Shown here: positions 7,184 to 14,328 of the stretch, piece after piece | Layout of the letters: each line of letters opens with the position of its first letter | How positions within the stretch are numbered: position 1 is the first letter of the stretch | Assembly: GCA_963922315.1 (NCBI GenBank) | Contig: CAWUID010000013.1 | Coordinates: 1 to 47,656 of the forward strand | Source of the DNA: JAHDBG01 sp963922315 | GTDB lineage: Bacteria > Pseudomonadota > Gammaproteobacteria > Chromatiales > Chromatiaceae | Direction: 5' to 3' | DNA: 47,656 nt | Made by a program: the position numbers and the translations under genes | The notes under the pieces: generated by a model | Databases searched by the model: none | Told to the model about the DNA's origin: nothing | The model's input: only the letters and a program-made list of their open reading frames with translations

Positions 7184-7975
7184 CTACTTTACCCTTAAGC
7201 CGGTAAATTCAGCCGAATTTCGTTTTTTATCTAACTCTTCTTTAATAGTTTCTTCATATTTTTCGATGTCGCTGATTGTCATGTTATACCACTCATCAAT
7301 CCAGTAATACATACGTCTGTAGTATATCGAATTGATGCGGACAAGTGTTTTCTCCAGGATAGATTCCACTCTTTCCTGTAAACCAAACCATTTGAAGTTA
7401 ATCTCAGAAAACTGATAATTTATCATGGTTTCTGACTCGGTGCTTAACCAGTCCGTGGCAAGCGATTTTTGTCTTGCGTCAGGTACTATTTTTTCAAGGT
7501 TTGGTGTCAGAAGTTTGTTTTCATCGCTAATTCGCGGATTCAGAATGTCGATGGCTATTACTCTGCGGGCACTGACTTTTTCTTCATCTAGTAATAAAGC
7601 GTTATTATTCTCTTCCTTGCCTGCTATACTGGTTTCTTGTGTTCTGATATGAAAAGCATCTTTCATATAATGATTGGTATACTCTGATCTTACTTCAGGA
7701 TAATTTGTATGGCGTTTGACGTGTACTTCTGGACTCCCTTTCGGGGATAACATTCGTATTGTACGGGGGATCTGATCTGAAAGGTGTAAGATACTATGTT
7801 CATAAAGTACATTTCCCAGGTCAGGATCCTGTCTTGGCTCTGGAGGAATAACGATCTCGACACCTTTGTTTGCTCCGGTTTCCAGTAATCTCATTTTACT
7901 GGTTGTATAACGGGATCCGATTTCGTGTTTTTCTACGCTGAATGGCATAGGTATTCTGATTTCTACGAATCTCAT
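7184..7975 (-). CDS. Phosphatidylinositol-transfer-protein-like (IP_trans family) protein
   Basis: The 263-residue protein reads as a nearly full-length class I PITP (human PITPalpha is 270-271). Segments matching from memory, in order: MPFSVEKHEIGSRYT at 10-24, ETGANKGVEIV at 32-42, IPRTIRMLSPKG at 69-80, NYPEVRSEYTNHYMKDAFHI at 91-110, INFKWFGLQERVE at 192-204 (human KFKWWGLQNKVE), and YWIDEWYNMTISDIEKYEE at 224-242 (human CWLDKWVDLTMDDIRRMEE). PITPs carry one PI or PC molecule in a START-like pocket between membranes of eukaryotic cells. Three inositol contacts appear changed (residues 59, 61, 90), while a Glu at ~241 remains. The gene is AT-rich but sits 3 bp after a methyltransferase gene, with AGGA in that gene's end as ribosome site. 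No signal peptide. Ligand and host role are unknown. Confidence 0.88.
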   Translation of the reverse strand: MRFVEIRIPMPFSVEKHEIGSRYTTSKMRLLETGANKGVEIVIPPEPRQDPDLGNVLYEHSILHLSDQIPRTIRMLSPKGSPEVHVKRHTNYPEVRSEYTNHYMKDAFHIRTQETSIAGKEENNNALLLDEEKVSARRVIAIDILNPRISDENKLLTPNLEKIVPDARQKSLATDWLSTESETMINYQFSEINFKWFGLQERVESILEKTLVRINSIYYRRMYYWIDEWYNMTISDIEKYEETIKEELDKKRNSAEFTGLRVK

Positions 7976-7978
7976 GAT

Positions 7979-8599
7979 TTAAAGTTCCTGTTGTTTAGTG
8001 GCCAAGGCAATGGTATGCGTGGTACTTTGTTTAATTTTAGTATAATTACCAAATAGTGTTTTAAAAGTGCGCTTGATGAAATGCCGCAGGCCGTTCACTA
8101 CGACCACATAACATCTGCCCCCCGGTTCCAGGTGCTGACAGATATCATGAAAAAAGAGTATGTAATGTTCTTTGTTGCTTTTTGCCGGTAGGTTGCTGGC
8201 GACGAGCGTAAAGGTCTGTGGGGGTATGTGTTGCAGGCCGTTACTGAGTACGACATGAGCATTCGGAATCTGGTTACGTTTCAGGTTTGCCATGGCATAT
8301 TCAACTGCGACGAAGTCTTTATCGACTAAACAACAGTGGGCTGCATGTTGTGCCATCACCATACCTAGCGGTCCATAACCACAGCCCAGATCCAGTGCCC
8401 GGTCAGTTGGCTGGATTTGCATATGTTGCAACAGCAGACGTGTGCCGGTATCAATCGCTTTGGGTGAAAATAGCCCCCAGGTGGTGTGAAACTGATAGTC
8501 CTTTCCGCATAGTTGTTCGGTAAAGACGGTATCCTGACGCAGTTGCTCAATGTTGATGGGGAGGGCGCACGGCTGTGCATTTCTACTGTGGTGGTTCAA
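7979..8599 (-). CDS. Class I SAM-dependent methyltransferase, RsmC/YbxB-like
   Basis: Residues 69-79, LDLGCGYGPLG, form SAM-binding motif I, and NLPAK at 136-140 takes the place of the NPP(Y/F) motif of base-N-methyltransferases. Overall size (~200 residues) and the FHTTWGLFSPKAIDTGTRLLL lead match small RsmC-like enzymes that methylate guanine in rRNA. The 5' end is uncertain. The only usual in-frame start near the N-terminus is TTG at 8599 without a ribosome-binding site, and the first ~14 codons are encoded by the 48-bp tandem repeat. The true start may have been displaced by the repeat, or a non-standard codon near IEQLRQD may be used. The PITP-like gene follows 3 bp downstream. Substrate not determinable here. 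Confidence 0.75.
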   Translation of the reverse strand: MNHHSRNAQPCALPINIEQLRQDTVFTEQLCGKDYQFHTTWGLFSPKAIDTGTRLLLQHMQIQPTDRALDLGCGYGPLGMVMAQHAAHCCLVDKDFVAVEYAMANLKRNQIPNAHVVLSNGLQHIPPQTFTLVASNLPAKSNKEHYILFFHDICQHLEPGGRCYVVVVNGLRHFIKRTFKTLFGNYTKIKQSTTHTIALATKQQEL

Positions 8600-8690
8600 T
8601 TGATCAAAGAGGGCGCATGGCCATGCGCCCCTACTGTGGTGGTTTAATTGGCTGGAGAGGGTGCACTACCGTGCGCCCCCTACAGGTGGA
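8561..8690. repeat. 48-bp tandem palindromic repeat, about 2.7 units
   Basis: Three units begin at 8561, 8609 and 8657, exactly 48 bp apart. Each has a GAGGGCGCA... hairpin followed by CTACTGTGGTGGTTYAATTG in units one and two; unit three is cut short. Unit two contains the perfect 20-bp palindrome GGGCGCATGGCCATGCGCCC (8611-8630). A single related hairpin occurs at 35708-35729. The array lies between the methyltransferase and the BtuF-like gene and supplies coding ends to both. Confidence 0.9.
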
Positions 8691-9427
8691 TGTTGACACA
8701 GTTGGTGGATTGTATGGATCAGGGCCGGGCTGGGTCGGCTCAGGTCAGGCAAGCTGATATGTGAGCTGCCCGGTTGGCTGGAGAGTCGGGGTAGCTTTTG
8801 CTGACTGGCATGGGCTTCTGCTTCGACGGTAAACACACTTTGTCTGACAGATCGGTAAGTATTGCGCAGGCCAGCATGGTGTAACACATCATTCAGCCAG
8901 TGACGCCCGCCAATAGTCATGGCAGGCCTGTCCCACAAGCTGAGATAAACTGTTGTCGGTTCTGGTCTGCTACAGTTGTTGCGAAGTGCCTGGAGAAAAT
9001 GTTGTGCGGCTTGTTCTGCGCTGTTTGTTAAACCGGTCAGTGTGCCGAGCGCGTGCATTTGCTCAGCCAGGTCATACAATTTTGAGGGTTCACTGTGAAA
9101 GACATGAATATCCTGCGCAGTCAGCCAGGCAAGATCGCTGGGACGATTACCGGAGGTCCAGGCGATCACCAGGTCTGGTGCCAGTTGCAGGATGCGTTCG
9201 CGGTCTATGCCACCGAACGTATTGAGGCGGGGGATAGATTCCGGCAGGTCAGTTGAATGTGCCGCAGCGGCAACCAGCAGATGTTCACCGCCTATTGCCT
9301 GTATCAATTCAGTCGCATGTGGCGACAGGGTAATAATCCGGGGTTGCGCCCAGATGGTTGATACGGACCAGAGCAGGCTGATCAGAATGCACTGAGTAAT
9401 GCGGCGAATGTGATGACACCTGCCCAC
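8666..9427 (-). CDS. Periplasmic cobalamin/siderophore-type binding protein (BtuF-like)
   Basis: The 253-residue protein starts with a signal peptide (HHIRR, then CILISLLWSVSTIWA, cleavage likely after A27). It continues with PRIITLSPHATELIQAIGGEHLLVA, the typical opening of BtuF/FhuD-type helical-backbone binding proteins. TFGGIDRERILQLAPDLVIAW and a C-lobe with LSLWDRPAMTIGGRHWLNDVL support BtuF, which delivers vitamin B12 to BtuCD. The GTG start at 9427 overlaps the end of ampE by 46 bp. The last residues (PPVGGAR) and the stop codon fall inside the 48-bp repeat, so the tail may be repeat-derived. A BtuC-type permease lies 13 kb away at 22382; no ATPase is seen in the window. Confidence 0.82.
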   Translation of the reverse strand: MGRCHHIRRITQCILISLLWSVSTIWAQPRIITLSPHATELIQAIGGEHLLVAAAAHSTDLPESIPRLNTFGGIDRERILQLAPDLVIAWTSGNRPSDLAWLTAQDIHVFHSEPSKLYDLAEQMHALGTLTGLTNSAEQAAQHFLQALRNNCSRPEPTTVYLSLWDRPAMTIGGRHWLNDVLHHAGLRNTYRSVRQSVFTVEAEAHASQQKLPRLSSQPGSSHISLPDLSRPSPALIHTIHQLCQHPPVGGAR

Positions 9428-10230
9428 AATAATATCGTCCGTCTGATAAGCGCGGCATAAGCCAGCACACTGTCACGGCCCGTGGCTGCAGAGTTGGTTA
9501 ATGCCGCTTCACCGGTAGCTTGTAACAAAGCGGTATGGTTCCAGGTATGTTCCCGTTCCAGTGTCCGCCAGGCGTTGATCACTGCTTCAAAATGACCGGT
9601 AATCGCATAACCCAGAGCGGTAATCCGCGCTGGTAGCCAGTTGACCCAGATATGCACCTGACGCAGGCTCCTGGCCAGGTCAGGTTTTATGGTTGCCGTA
9701 TCAGCTAGTGATACCAGGTGATCCAATATCCGGTATAACACGGCTCCGATAGCCCCGAATAAAACGAAACCTGTGATAGGGCCGATGAGTGCTTGATTTG
9801 CCTGGATCAACAACCCTTGTTTGACTTGGTGATCCGGGTCCTGGTGATGAGGGTTCGGTTCGGCAAAATAGCTGGCGATCTGATTGGTATGTTGATTTTG
9901 TCCAGCAGTCCGTGCTTGCAGGTAGGCTTCAAGATCACGTCCCAGATTGCGTGGTCCGAAGCTGAACAGCAAGGCTGCCAGTCCGAACATCCAGATGAAT
10001 AATCCACCCAGTGCTGGCATGATCAAGAACTGACAGATAACCAACAGCAGCACGAGCGGAATCAGCATCCAGTTAGGGTTTGTAATGTGGTGTGCAATAT
10101 GAACCAACGGTTTCGCTGCCAGCGCTCGTTGATAATAGGTGATGAAGATATCACCTGCCCGCCAGCGGCTGGCGTTCCAGACGATATGCTCCAGGCATAA
10201 TGCCAGGATCAGTGTGATGGCAGTAATCAT
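9382..10230 (-). CDS. ampE: AmpE-like inner-membrane protein (CobD/CbiB-related)
   Basis: This 282-residue membrane protein has hydrophobic segments near 1-12, 53-90, ~155-170 and at the C-terminus. It carries the AmpE-type features LFSFGPRNLGRDLEAYLQA and WVNWLPARITALGYAITGHFEAV; E. coli AmpE is 284 residues with a similar VPVRLAGVVYALIGH segment. AmpE is grouped with the cobalamin-biosynthesis CobD/CbiB fold and linked to the ampD-ampE beta-lactamase induction locus, but its biochemistry is not settled. No ampD is next to it. Instead it overlaps the BtuF-like gene, an interesting neighbour given its resemblance to a cobalamin enzyme. The MITE-like element lies 43 bp upstream of its start. 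Confidence 0.75.
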   Translation of the reverse strand: MITAITLILALCLEHIVWNASRWRAGDIFITYYQRALAAKPLVHIAHHITNPNWMLIPLVLLLVICQFLIMPALGGLFIWMFGLAALLFSFGPRNLGRDLEAYLQARTAGQNQHTNQIASYFAEPNPHHQDPDHQVKQGLLIQANQALIGPITGFVLFGAIGAVLYRILDHLVSLADTATIKPDLARSLRQVHIWVNWLPARITALGYAITGHFEAVINAWRTLEREHTWNHTALLQATGEAALTNSAATGRDSVLAYAALIRRTILLWAGVITFAALLSAF

Positions 10231-10273
10231 AAATAAGCACTCTTCAGGCTTGTAGCATTCAGTTTATTGGTAT

Positions 10274-10437
10274 TAGGGGGCGTTCTCAATCAACTTCATG
10301 GTTTGATTCCGGCCCTTTTCTGCGCTGACTATGTTGCAACTCGTCCCAATAGAAACACTATGACTCCTCATTGCGCCTTGTCAGCACAAAAAATGGCTCG
10401 AAATCATTTCCACTCAGCTAATTGAGAACGCCCCCTA
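10274..10437. mobile_element. 164-bp MITE-like element with 17-bp terminal inverted repeats
   Basis: TAGGGGGCGTTCTCAAT at 10274-10290 is repeated exactly in inverted orientation at 10421-10437, including TA at each outer end. If TA is the duplicated target, this is the pattern left by IS630/mariner-type transposition. The interior encodes nothing I can recognise and has no transposase, so it would depend on one elsewhere. It fills most of the ampE-ispD space, and its right end forms the stop codon of ispD. Confidence 0.82.
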
Positions 10438-11100
10438 GTCAAGATCTTCGGGATAAGTGATTTTACGATTGTCAGTGCGACCTGGTACCATCAGCATTGA
10501 CTCGCCCGCCCACTCCATGACACTGGCTTCATCAGTCAGTGGCAGGTTGCTGGCACAGACAGCTTGCAGGTGTTGATATAGCAGGCCGAATCGACACATC
10601 TGCGGTGTGAACGCATGCCAGATGCGGCTGCGATCCAGCGTACGGTGGATCATGCCATCTTTGCCAACCTGTTTCAGGGTGTCCGCAGCGCGCTGGCCTA
10701 GTAATCCGCCAGCAGCAGTCGGATGCGCTGTGACCTGTGTAATCAGATTTTCCAGGTCATCCGGGTGCAAGTAGGGGCGGGCAGCATCATGTACCAATAC
10801 CCAGTCTTCCGGCTCAGCTTGTGCGGCGAGCATGTGTAGTGCCTGCAAGACTGAGTCACGTCGCTCAGCACCGCCAACAACACGCACAATGTCCGGATGT
10901 CGGGCGAACTGGGTTTGTGCCCACTGGTGATCATCCGGGCTGAGTGCCACACAAATCTGCCGGATTGCCGGATGATTGATCAGAGGCGCCAGCGCATGGT
11001 CGATCACCTGCTGGCCATCTAGTGACAGGTATTGTTTCGGAATGGCACTTTGCATTCGCTGACCGACACCAGCTGCCGGGACGATCGCCCAGTTAGTCAT
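10435..11100 (-). CDS. ispD: 2-C-methyl-D-erythritol 4-phosphate cytidylyltransferase
   Basis: IspD joins CTP and MEP in the non-mevalonate isoprenoid pathway. The 221-residue protein has PAAGVGQRM at 8-16 and K22 in IPKQYL (CTP binding), VLVHDAARP, and TPQMCRFGLL followed by LTDEASVMEW and GRTDNRKITYPEDLD at the end. It stops shortly after the PEDL motif, about 15 residues earlier than E. coli IspD (236). The stop TAG is formed by the terminal inverted repeat of the adjacent element. ATG 11100 overlaps ftsB by 8 bp, matching the common ftsB-ispD order; ispF is not adjacent. Confidence 0.95.
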   Translation of the reverse strand: MTNWAIVPAAGVGQRMQSAIPKQYLSLDGQQVIDHALAPLINHPAIRQICVALSPDDHQWAQTQFARHPDIVRVVGGAERRDSVLQALHMLAAQAEPEDWVLVHDAARPYLHPDDLENLITQVTAHPTAAGGLLGQRAADTLKQVGKDGMIHRTLDRSRIWHAFTPQMCRFGLLYQHLQAVCASNLPLTDEASVMEWAGESMLMVPGRTDNRKITYPEDLD

Positions 11101-11368
11101 GCCGGATCAGTTGAAAGTAGGTCTCGCCGGGTCGCACCAGCCCCAGATCGTAGCGGGCACGGGCTTCTACCGCATCACTATGTTGTTGCAAATAGCGGAT
11201 TTCAGCCAGCATGGCCTGATTACGCCGGTGCTGTGCTGCCAGTGTCTGTTGTTGTTCAGTCTTTTGTTGCTGTAAACGATGCACGTCGGCCAGGCTACCG
11301 GTGCCAATCCAGAGTGGATAATGCAGCAGCAGGAGTACAACCACTAAGCTGAAATTGAGCAATGCCAT
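11093..11368 (-). CDS. ftsB: Cell-division protein FtsB
   Basis: FtsB is a bitopic inner-membrane protein that, with FtsL and FtsQ, activates septal peptidoglycan synthesis. The 91-residue protein has one N-terminal membrane helix (NFSLVVVLLLLHYPLWIG). A coiled coil rich in Gln and Leu follows (VHRLQQQKTEQQQTLAAQH), then the conserved AEIRYLQQHSDAVEARARYDLGLVRPGETYFQLI with the E-x-x-AR-x-xLGLxxPGE signature. It overlaps ispD by 8 bp. Upstream is gcvPB rather than the enolase gene often found there. Confidence 0.93.
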   Translation of the reverse strand: MALLNFSLVVVLLLLHYPLWIGTGSLADVHRLQQQKTEQQQTLAAQHRRNQAMLAEIRYLQQHSDAVEARARYDLGLVRPGETYFQLIRHD

Positions 11369-11396
11369 GTCGGTTGTTCAGCAGGTTACTCACTCA

Positions 11397-12857
11397 TTAT
11401 TGCTCTGGTGATGGCTGCCAGCGCAGATCAAGCTCGCGGGCAGCGCGCACGTCATCCAGGCGTTTCACCGCTAGGGTATGAGGCGCTGTTCTGACTCGTT
11501 CCGGCTCGGTTTCAGTTTCTTTCTGCACCGCAATCATAGCGGCAATAAATGTATCCAATGCGTCTTTGTCTTCTGTTTCTGTTGGTTCAATCAGGAAGCA
11601 TTCAGGCACCAGGAGCGGGAAATAAGTGGTAGGCGCATGTACACCATAATCCAGCAGGCGTTTGGCAAAATCCATGGCGCTGACCTGGTGATTTTTTGCC
11701 TGATGTTTCAGGGTCAGGATAAATTCATGGGTAGCCCGACGCGTCGGATAAGCGAGTTCAAAGCCAGCATCGCGTAATTTTACTGCCAGGTAATTTGCAT
11801 TCAGCGTGGCATATTCGGCGACACGTTGCATTCCCTCGCGCCCAAGCAGACGTGCATAGATGTAAGCGCGTAATAGTACTCCGGCATTACCGGCGAACGT
11901 GTGCAGTTTGCCAATGGTTTGCGGACAGTCCGTTGCTGTTTGCCAGGTGTAGCGCCCGTCTGCTGTCTGTTTGACCATCGGTACCGGCAAATAAGGCTTT
12001 AAACGAGCACTCACGCCAACTGGCCCGGCGCCAGGGCCACCACCACCATGTGGAGTGGAGAAGGTTTTGTGCAGATTCATGTGAATTACATCAAACCCCA
12101 TATCACCTGGTCGGGCTTTACCCAGAATCGCGTTCAGATTTGCCCCGTCGTAATACAACAGGCCGCCAGCGGTATGCACCAGGCGGGCAATTTCCTGAAT
12201 TTTGCGTTCAAATACACCGAGTGTGGATGGGTTGGTCAGCATAATCCCGGCAGTTTGCGGGCCAAGGGCTTGTTGCAATGCATCCAGATCGACATCGCCA
12301 TCTGCCAGGGTTGGAATTTCACGTACCTTGTAGCCACACATGACGGCAGTGGCAGGATTGGTGCCGTGAGCAGCATTCGGCACGATAATCTCGCAACGTG
12401 CATGATCGCCACGTGCTTCGTGGTAAGCACGGATCATTGCCACGCCGGTAAATTCTCCTTGTGCACCTGCCGCCGGGACCAGCGAAACTGCCTGCATACC
12501 GGTGACTGTTTTCAGCATTGTCTGCAACTCATACAAGCAGCGCAGATAGCCCTGGCTGTGTGAATCCGGGGCATACGGGTGCCGACTCAGTAATCCCGGC
12601 AGCATCGCCAGGCTGTTGCAGGCCCGGGGATTGTATTTCATGGTGCAGGAGCCGAGTGGATAAAACTCAGTATCAATGCAAAAGTTTTTGCGCGACAGCC
12701 GGGTGTAATGGCGTACTGTCTGTAACTCGGAGACTTCAGGCAGCGCTGCTGGTCGTTGGCGCCGGAATGTATCCGGTATTCTACTCAGATCACAGGTGGT
12801 GTCCGGTGTCTGGGCAAAGGCACGGCGGCCTGGGCGGGATTGTTCCTGAATCAGCAA
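11397..12857 (-). CDS. gcvPB: Glycine dehydrogenase (decarboxylating) subunit 2
   Basis: This is the PLP-binding half of a two-subunit P-protein of the glycine cleavage system, which decarboxylates glycine and passes the aminomethyl group to lipoyl-GcvH. The 486-residue protein shows FYPLGSCTMKYNPR at ~65-78, PAAGAQGEFTG, HGTNPATA, and HMNLHKTFSTPHGGGGPGAGPVGV, where K264 is the expected PLP lysine. It is full length for subunit 2. Partner gcvPA, gcvT and gcvH are not in the window. It overlaps coaE by 7 bp and precedes ftsB by 28 bp on the minus strand. Confidence 0.95.
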   Translation of the reverse strand: MLIQEQSRPGRRAFAQTPDTTCDLSRIPDTFRRQRPAALPEVSELQTVRHYTRLSRKNFCIDTEFYPLGSCTMKYNPRACNSLAMLPGLLSRHPYAPDSHSQGYLRCLYELQTMLKTVTGMQAVSLVPAAGAQGEFTGVAMIRAYHEARGDHARCEIIVPNAAHGTNPATAVMCGYKVREIPTLADGDVDLDALQQALGPQTAGIMLTNPSTLGVFERKIQEIARLVHTAGGLLYYDGANLNAILGKARPGDMGFDVIHMNLHKTFSTPHGGGGPGAGPVGVSARLKPYLPVPMVKQTADGRYTWQTATDCPQTIGKLHTFAGNAGVLLRAYIYARLLGREGMQRVAEYATLNANYLAVKLRDAGFELAYPTRRATHEFILTLKHQAKNHQVSAMDFAKRLLDYGVHAPTTYFPLLVPECFLIEPTETEDKDALDTFIAAMIAVQKETETEPERVRTAPHTLAVKRLDDVRAARELDLRWQPSPEQ

Positions 12858-13474
12858 GGCGAATTACTCGTGTCAGATGGTAAAGTGGCGTAATGCAGAT
12901 AGCGGGTGTGATAGTGATCTATTGTCCGGTGTAAAGCGTGTAATGATCCGGTGTTCTGAATGACATCATCGGCTGCCGCCAGGTAATCAGTTCGGCTATG
13001 CTGACTGGCGATGATTTGTGCGGCTGCTGTGGCGGAGGCCTGATCACGTTGTTGAATACGGGCGATCTGAGTTTTGACCGGCACGTCAATCAACAATACC
13101 CGGTCTGCCGGGTATTCAAACTGACTGGCTGGCCAGAGTGGAATTACCAGTATGACATAAGGCCCGCTCGCTTCGCCATGTTGTTGCAACATATCGCGAT
13201 GGATGGCTGGATGCAGAATCGCTTCCAGTTGCGTGCGTGCGACGGCATCCTGAAAGATGCGGGCCCGTAATTTTGCACGGGCCAGACTGCCATCTGGTTG
13301 TAACAGGTCGGAACCAAAGGTCGTAACGATTTGTGTCAGCGCCGGGCTGCCCGGACGTACCAGTTTTCTGCTGACCACATCAGCATCTATGACTGTGATG
13401 TCCAGAGTTCTGAAATAATCACTGGCGGCAGATTTACCGCTGCCGATACCACCGGTCAGTATCACAGTGTACAT
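12851..13474 (-). CDS. coaE: Dephospho-CoA kinase
   Basis: CoaE phosphorylates dephospho-CoA in the last step of coenzyme A synthesis. The 207-residue protein opens MYTVILTGGIGSGKSAAS with the P-loop at 8-16, then TVIDADVVSRKLV and a C-terminal region with RDQASATAAAQIIASQ, close to the family R-x-x-Q pattern. ATG 13474 is chosen; a longer in-frame start inside pilD would add ten residues of non-family sequence. It starts 2 bp after pilD ends, the common pilD-coaE order of gammaproteobacteria, and overlaps gcvPB by 7 bp. The usual downstream yacG is missing here. Confidence 0.94.
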   Translation of the reverse strand: MYTVILTGGIGSGKSAASDYFRTLDITVIDADVVSRKLVRPGSPALTQIVTTFGSDLLQPDGSLARAKLRARIFQDAVARTQLEAILHPAIHRDMLQQHGEASGPYVILVIPLWPASQFEYPADRVLLIDVPVKTQIARIQQRDQASATAAAQIIASQHSRTDYLAAADDVIQNTGSLHALHRTIDHYHTRYLHYATLPSDTSNSPC

Positions 13475-13476
13475 GA

Positions 13477-14328
13477 TCAGGGCACCATCAGGCTGAGATA
13501 CCAATGATTAATATCGGCACCATAGAATAGCGCGAGACAACCTGCAGCGGCAAGGTGCGGGCCGAATGGCATCGGAGCCTGGCGATCCTGGCGGCGCAAC
13601 AGAATCAGGCCAATGCCCAGAATCGCGCCACTGAGTGAGGCAAATAACAAAATTTGCGGCAATAATTCCCAACCGAGCCAGGCACCGAAGGCAGCATACA
13701 ATTTGAAGTCACCGTAACCAAGGCCGTATTTGCCGGTGACCAGATGGAACAGATGAAATACCAGCCACAGACTGACATAGCCTGCAATAGCACCGATGAC
13801 AGCTGATTCAAGTGTGGTGAAAGTCTGACCCAGATTAGCGATCAGGCCAAGCCATAGCAGGGACAGGGTCAGTTGATCCGGCAGCAGTTGGGTATCCCAG
13901 TCAATCAGGCTGAGTGCCAGCAGATACCAGACAAATACACAAGCATACACCGTAGTAATATGCAGGCCAAAATGACTGATTGTCAGCCAGGTTGCCAGCG
14001 CAGTTGCAGCTTCTAGCAGCGGATAGCGGGGGCTGATATATACCGCACAATGAGCACAGCGTCCACGCAGCCATACCCAGCTTATTATCGGAATATTGTG
14101 CCAGGGATGCAGGCTATGACGGCACTGCACACAATGCGATCCGGGCCAGATCAAATAATCCAGCCCAAACCAGAGTCGGCGCGTGTTAGCCGGGTATTCT
14201 GAGTCGGCCGGTGTAGTGCAGATTTTTTGCGGCAGCCGGATGACCAACACATTCAGAAAGCTGCCAATAATCAGGCCCAGCAACATCGCAAAGCCATCTG
14301 ACAACCAAGGTACCAGATTCAAGCTCAT
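13477..14328 (-). CDS. pilD: Type IV prepilin peptidase / N-methyltransferase
   Basis: PilD is an inner-membrane aspartic protease that cleaves prepilins after the Gly of GFTLIE-type leaders and methylates the new N-terminal Phe. The 283-residue protein shows IGSFLNVLVIRLP, a zinc-binding C66-x2-C69 / C91-x2-C94 loop, the first catalytic Asp in SLIDWDTQLLPD (~D143), and the second in GLGYGDFKL (D207), with several membrane helices. It is the likely processor of the pilin at 23382-23819. pilB and pilC, often upstream, are absent; a glycan cluster precedes it with a 4-bp ATGA overlap. Confidence 0.95.
   Translation of the reverse strand: MSLNLVPWLSDGFAMLLGLIIGSFLNVLVIRLPQKICTTPADSEYPANTRRLWFGLDYLIWPGSHCVQCRHSLHPWHNIPIISWVWLRGRCAHCAVYISPRYPLLEAATALATWLTISHFGLHITTVYACVFVWYLLALSLIDWDTQLLPDQLTLSLLWLGLIANLGQTFTTLESAVIGAIAGYVSLWLVFHLFHLVTGKYGLGYGDFKLYAAFGAWLGWELLPQILLFASLSGAILGIGLILLRRQDRQAPMPFGPHLAAAGCLALFYGADINHWYLSLMVP

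Noticed and set aside
8575..8757. Plus-strand frame with repeated YCGGxI units
   Set aside because: A translation of the 48-bp tandem repeat, running into the BtuF-like gene on the other strand.
10274..10500. MITE insertion truncating ispD
   Set aside because: Removing the element and one TA still leaves a stop (TAA) at the same codon, so truncation by the insertion is not supported.
11397..12857. Glycine riboswitch upstream of gcvPB
   Set aside because: The gene starts inside coaE with a 7-bp overlap, leaving no leader, and no tandem aptamer pattern is seen.
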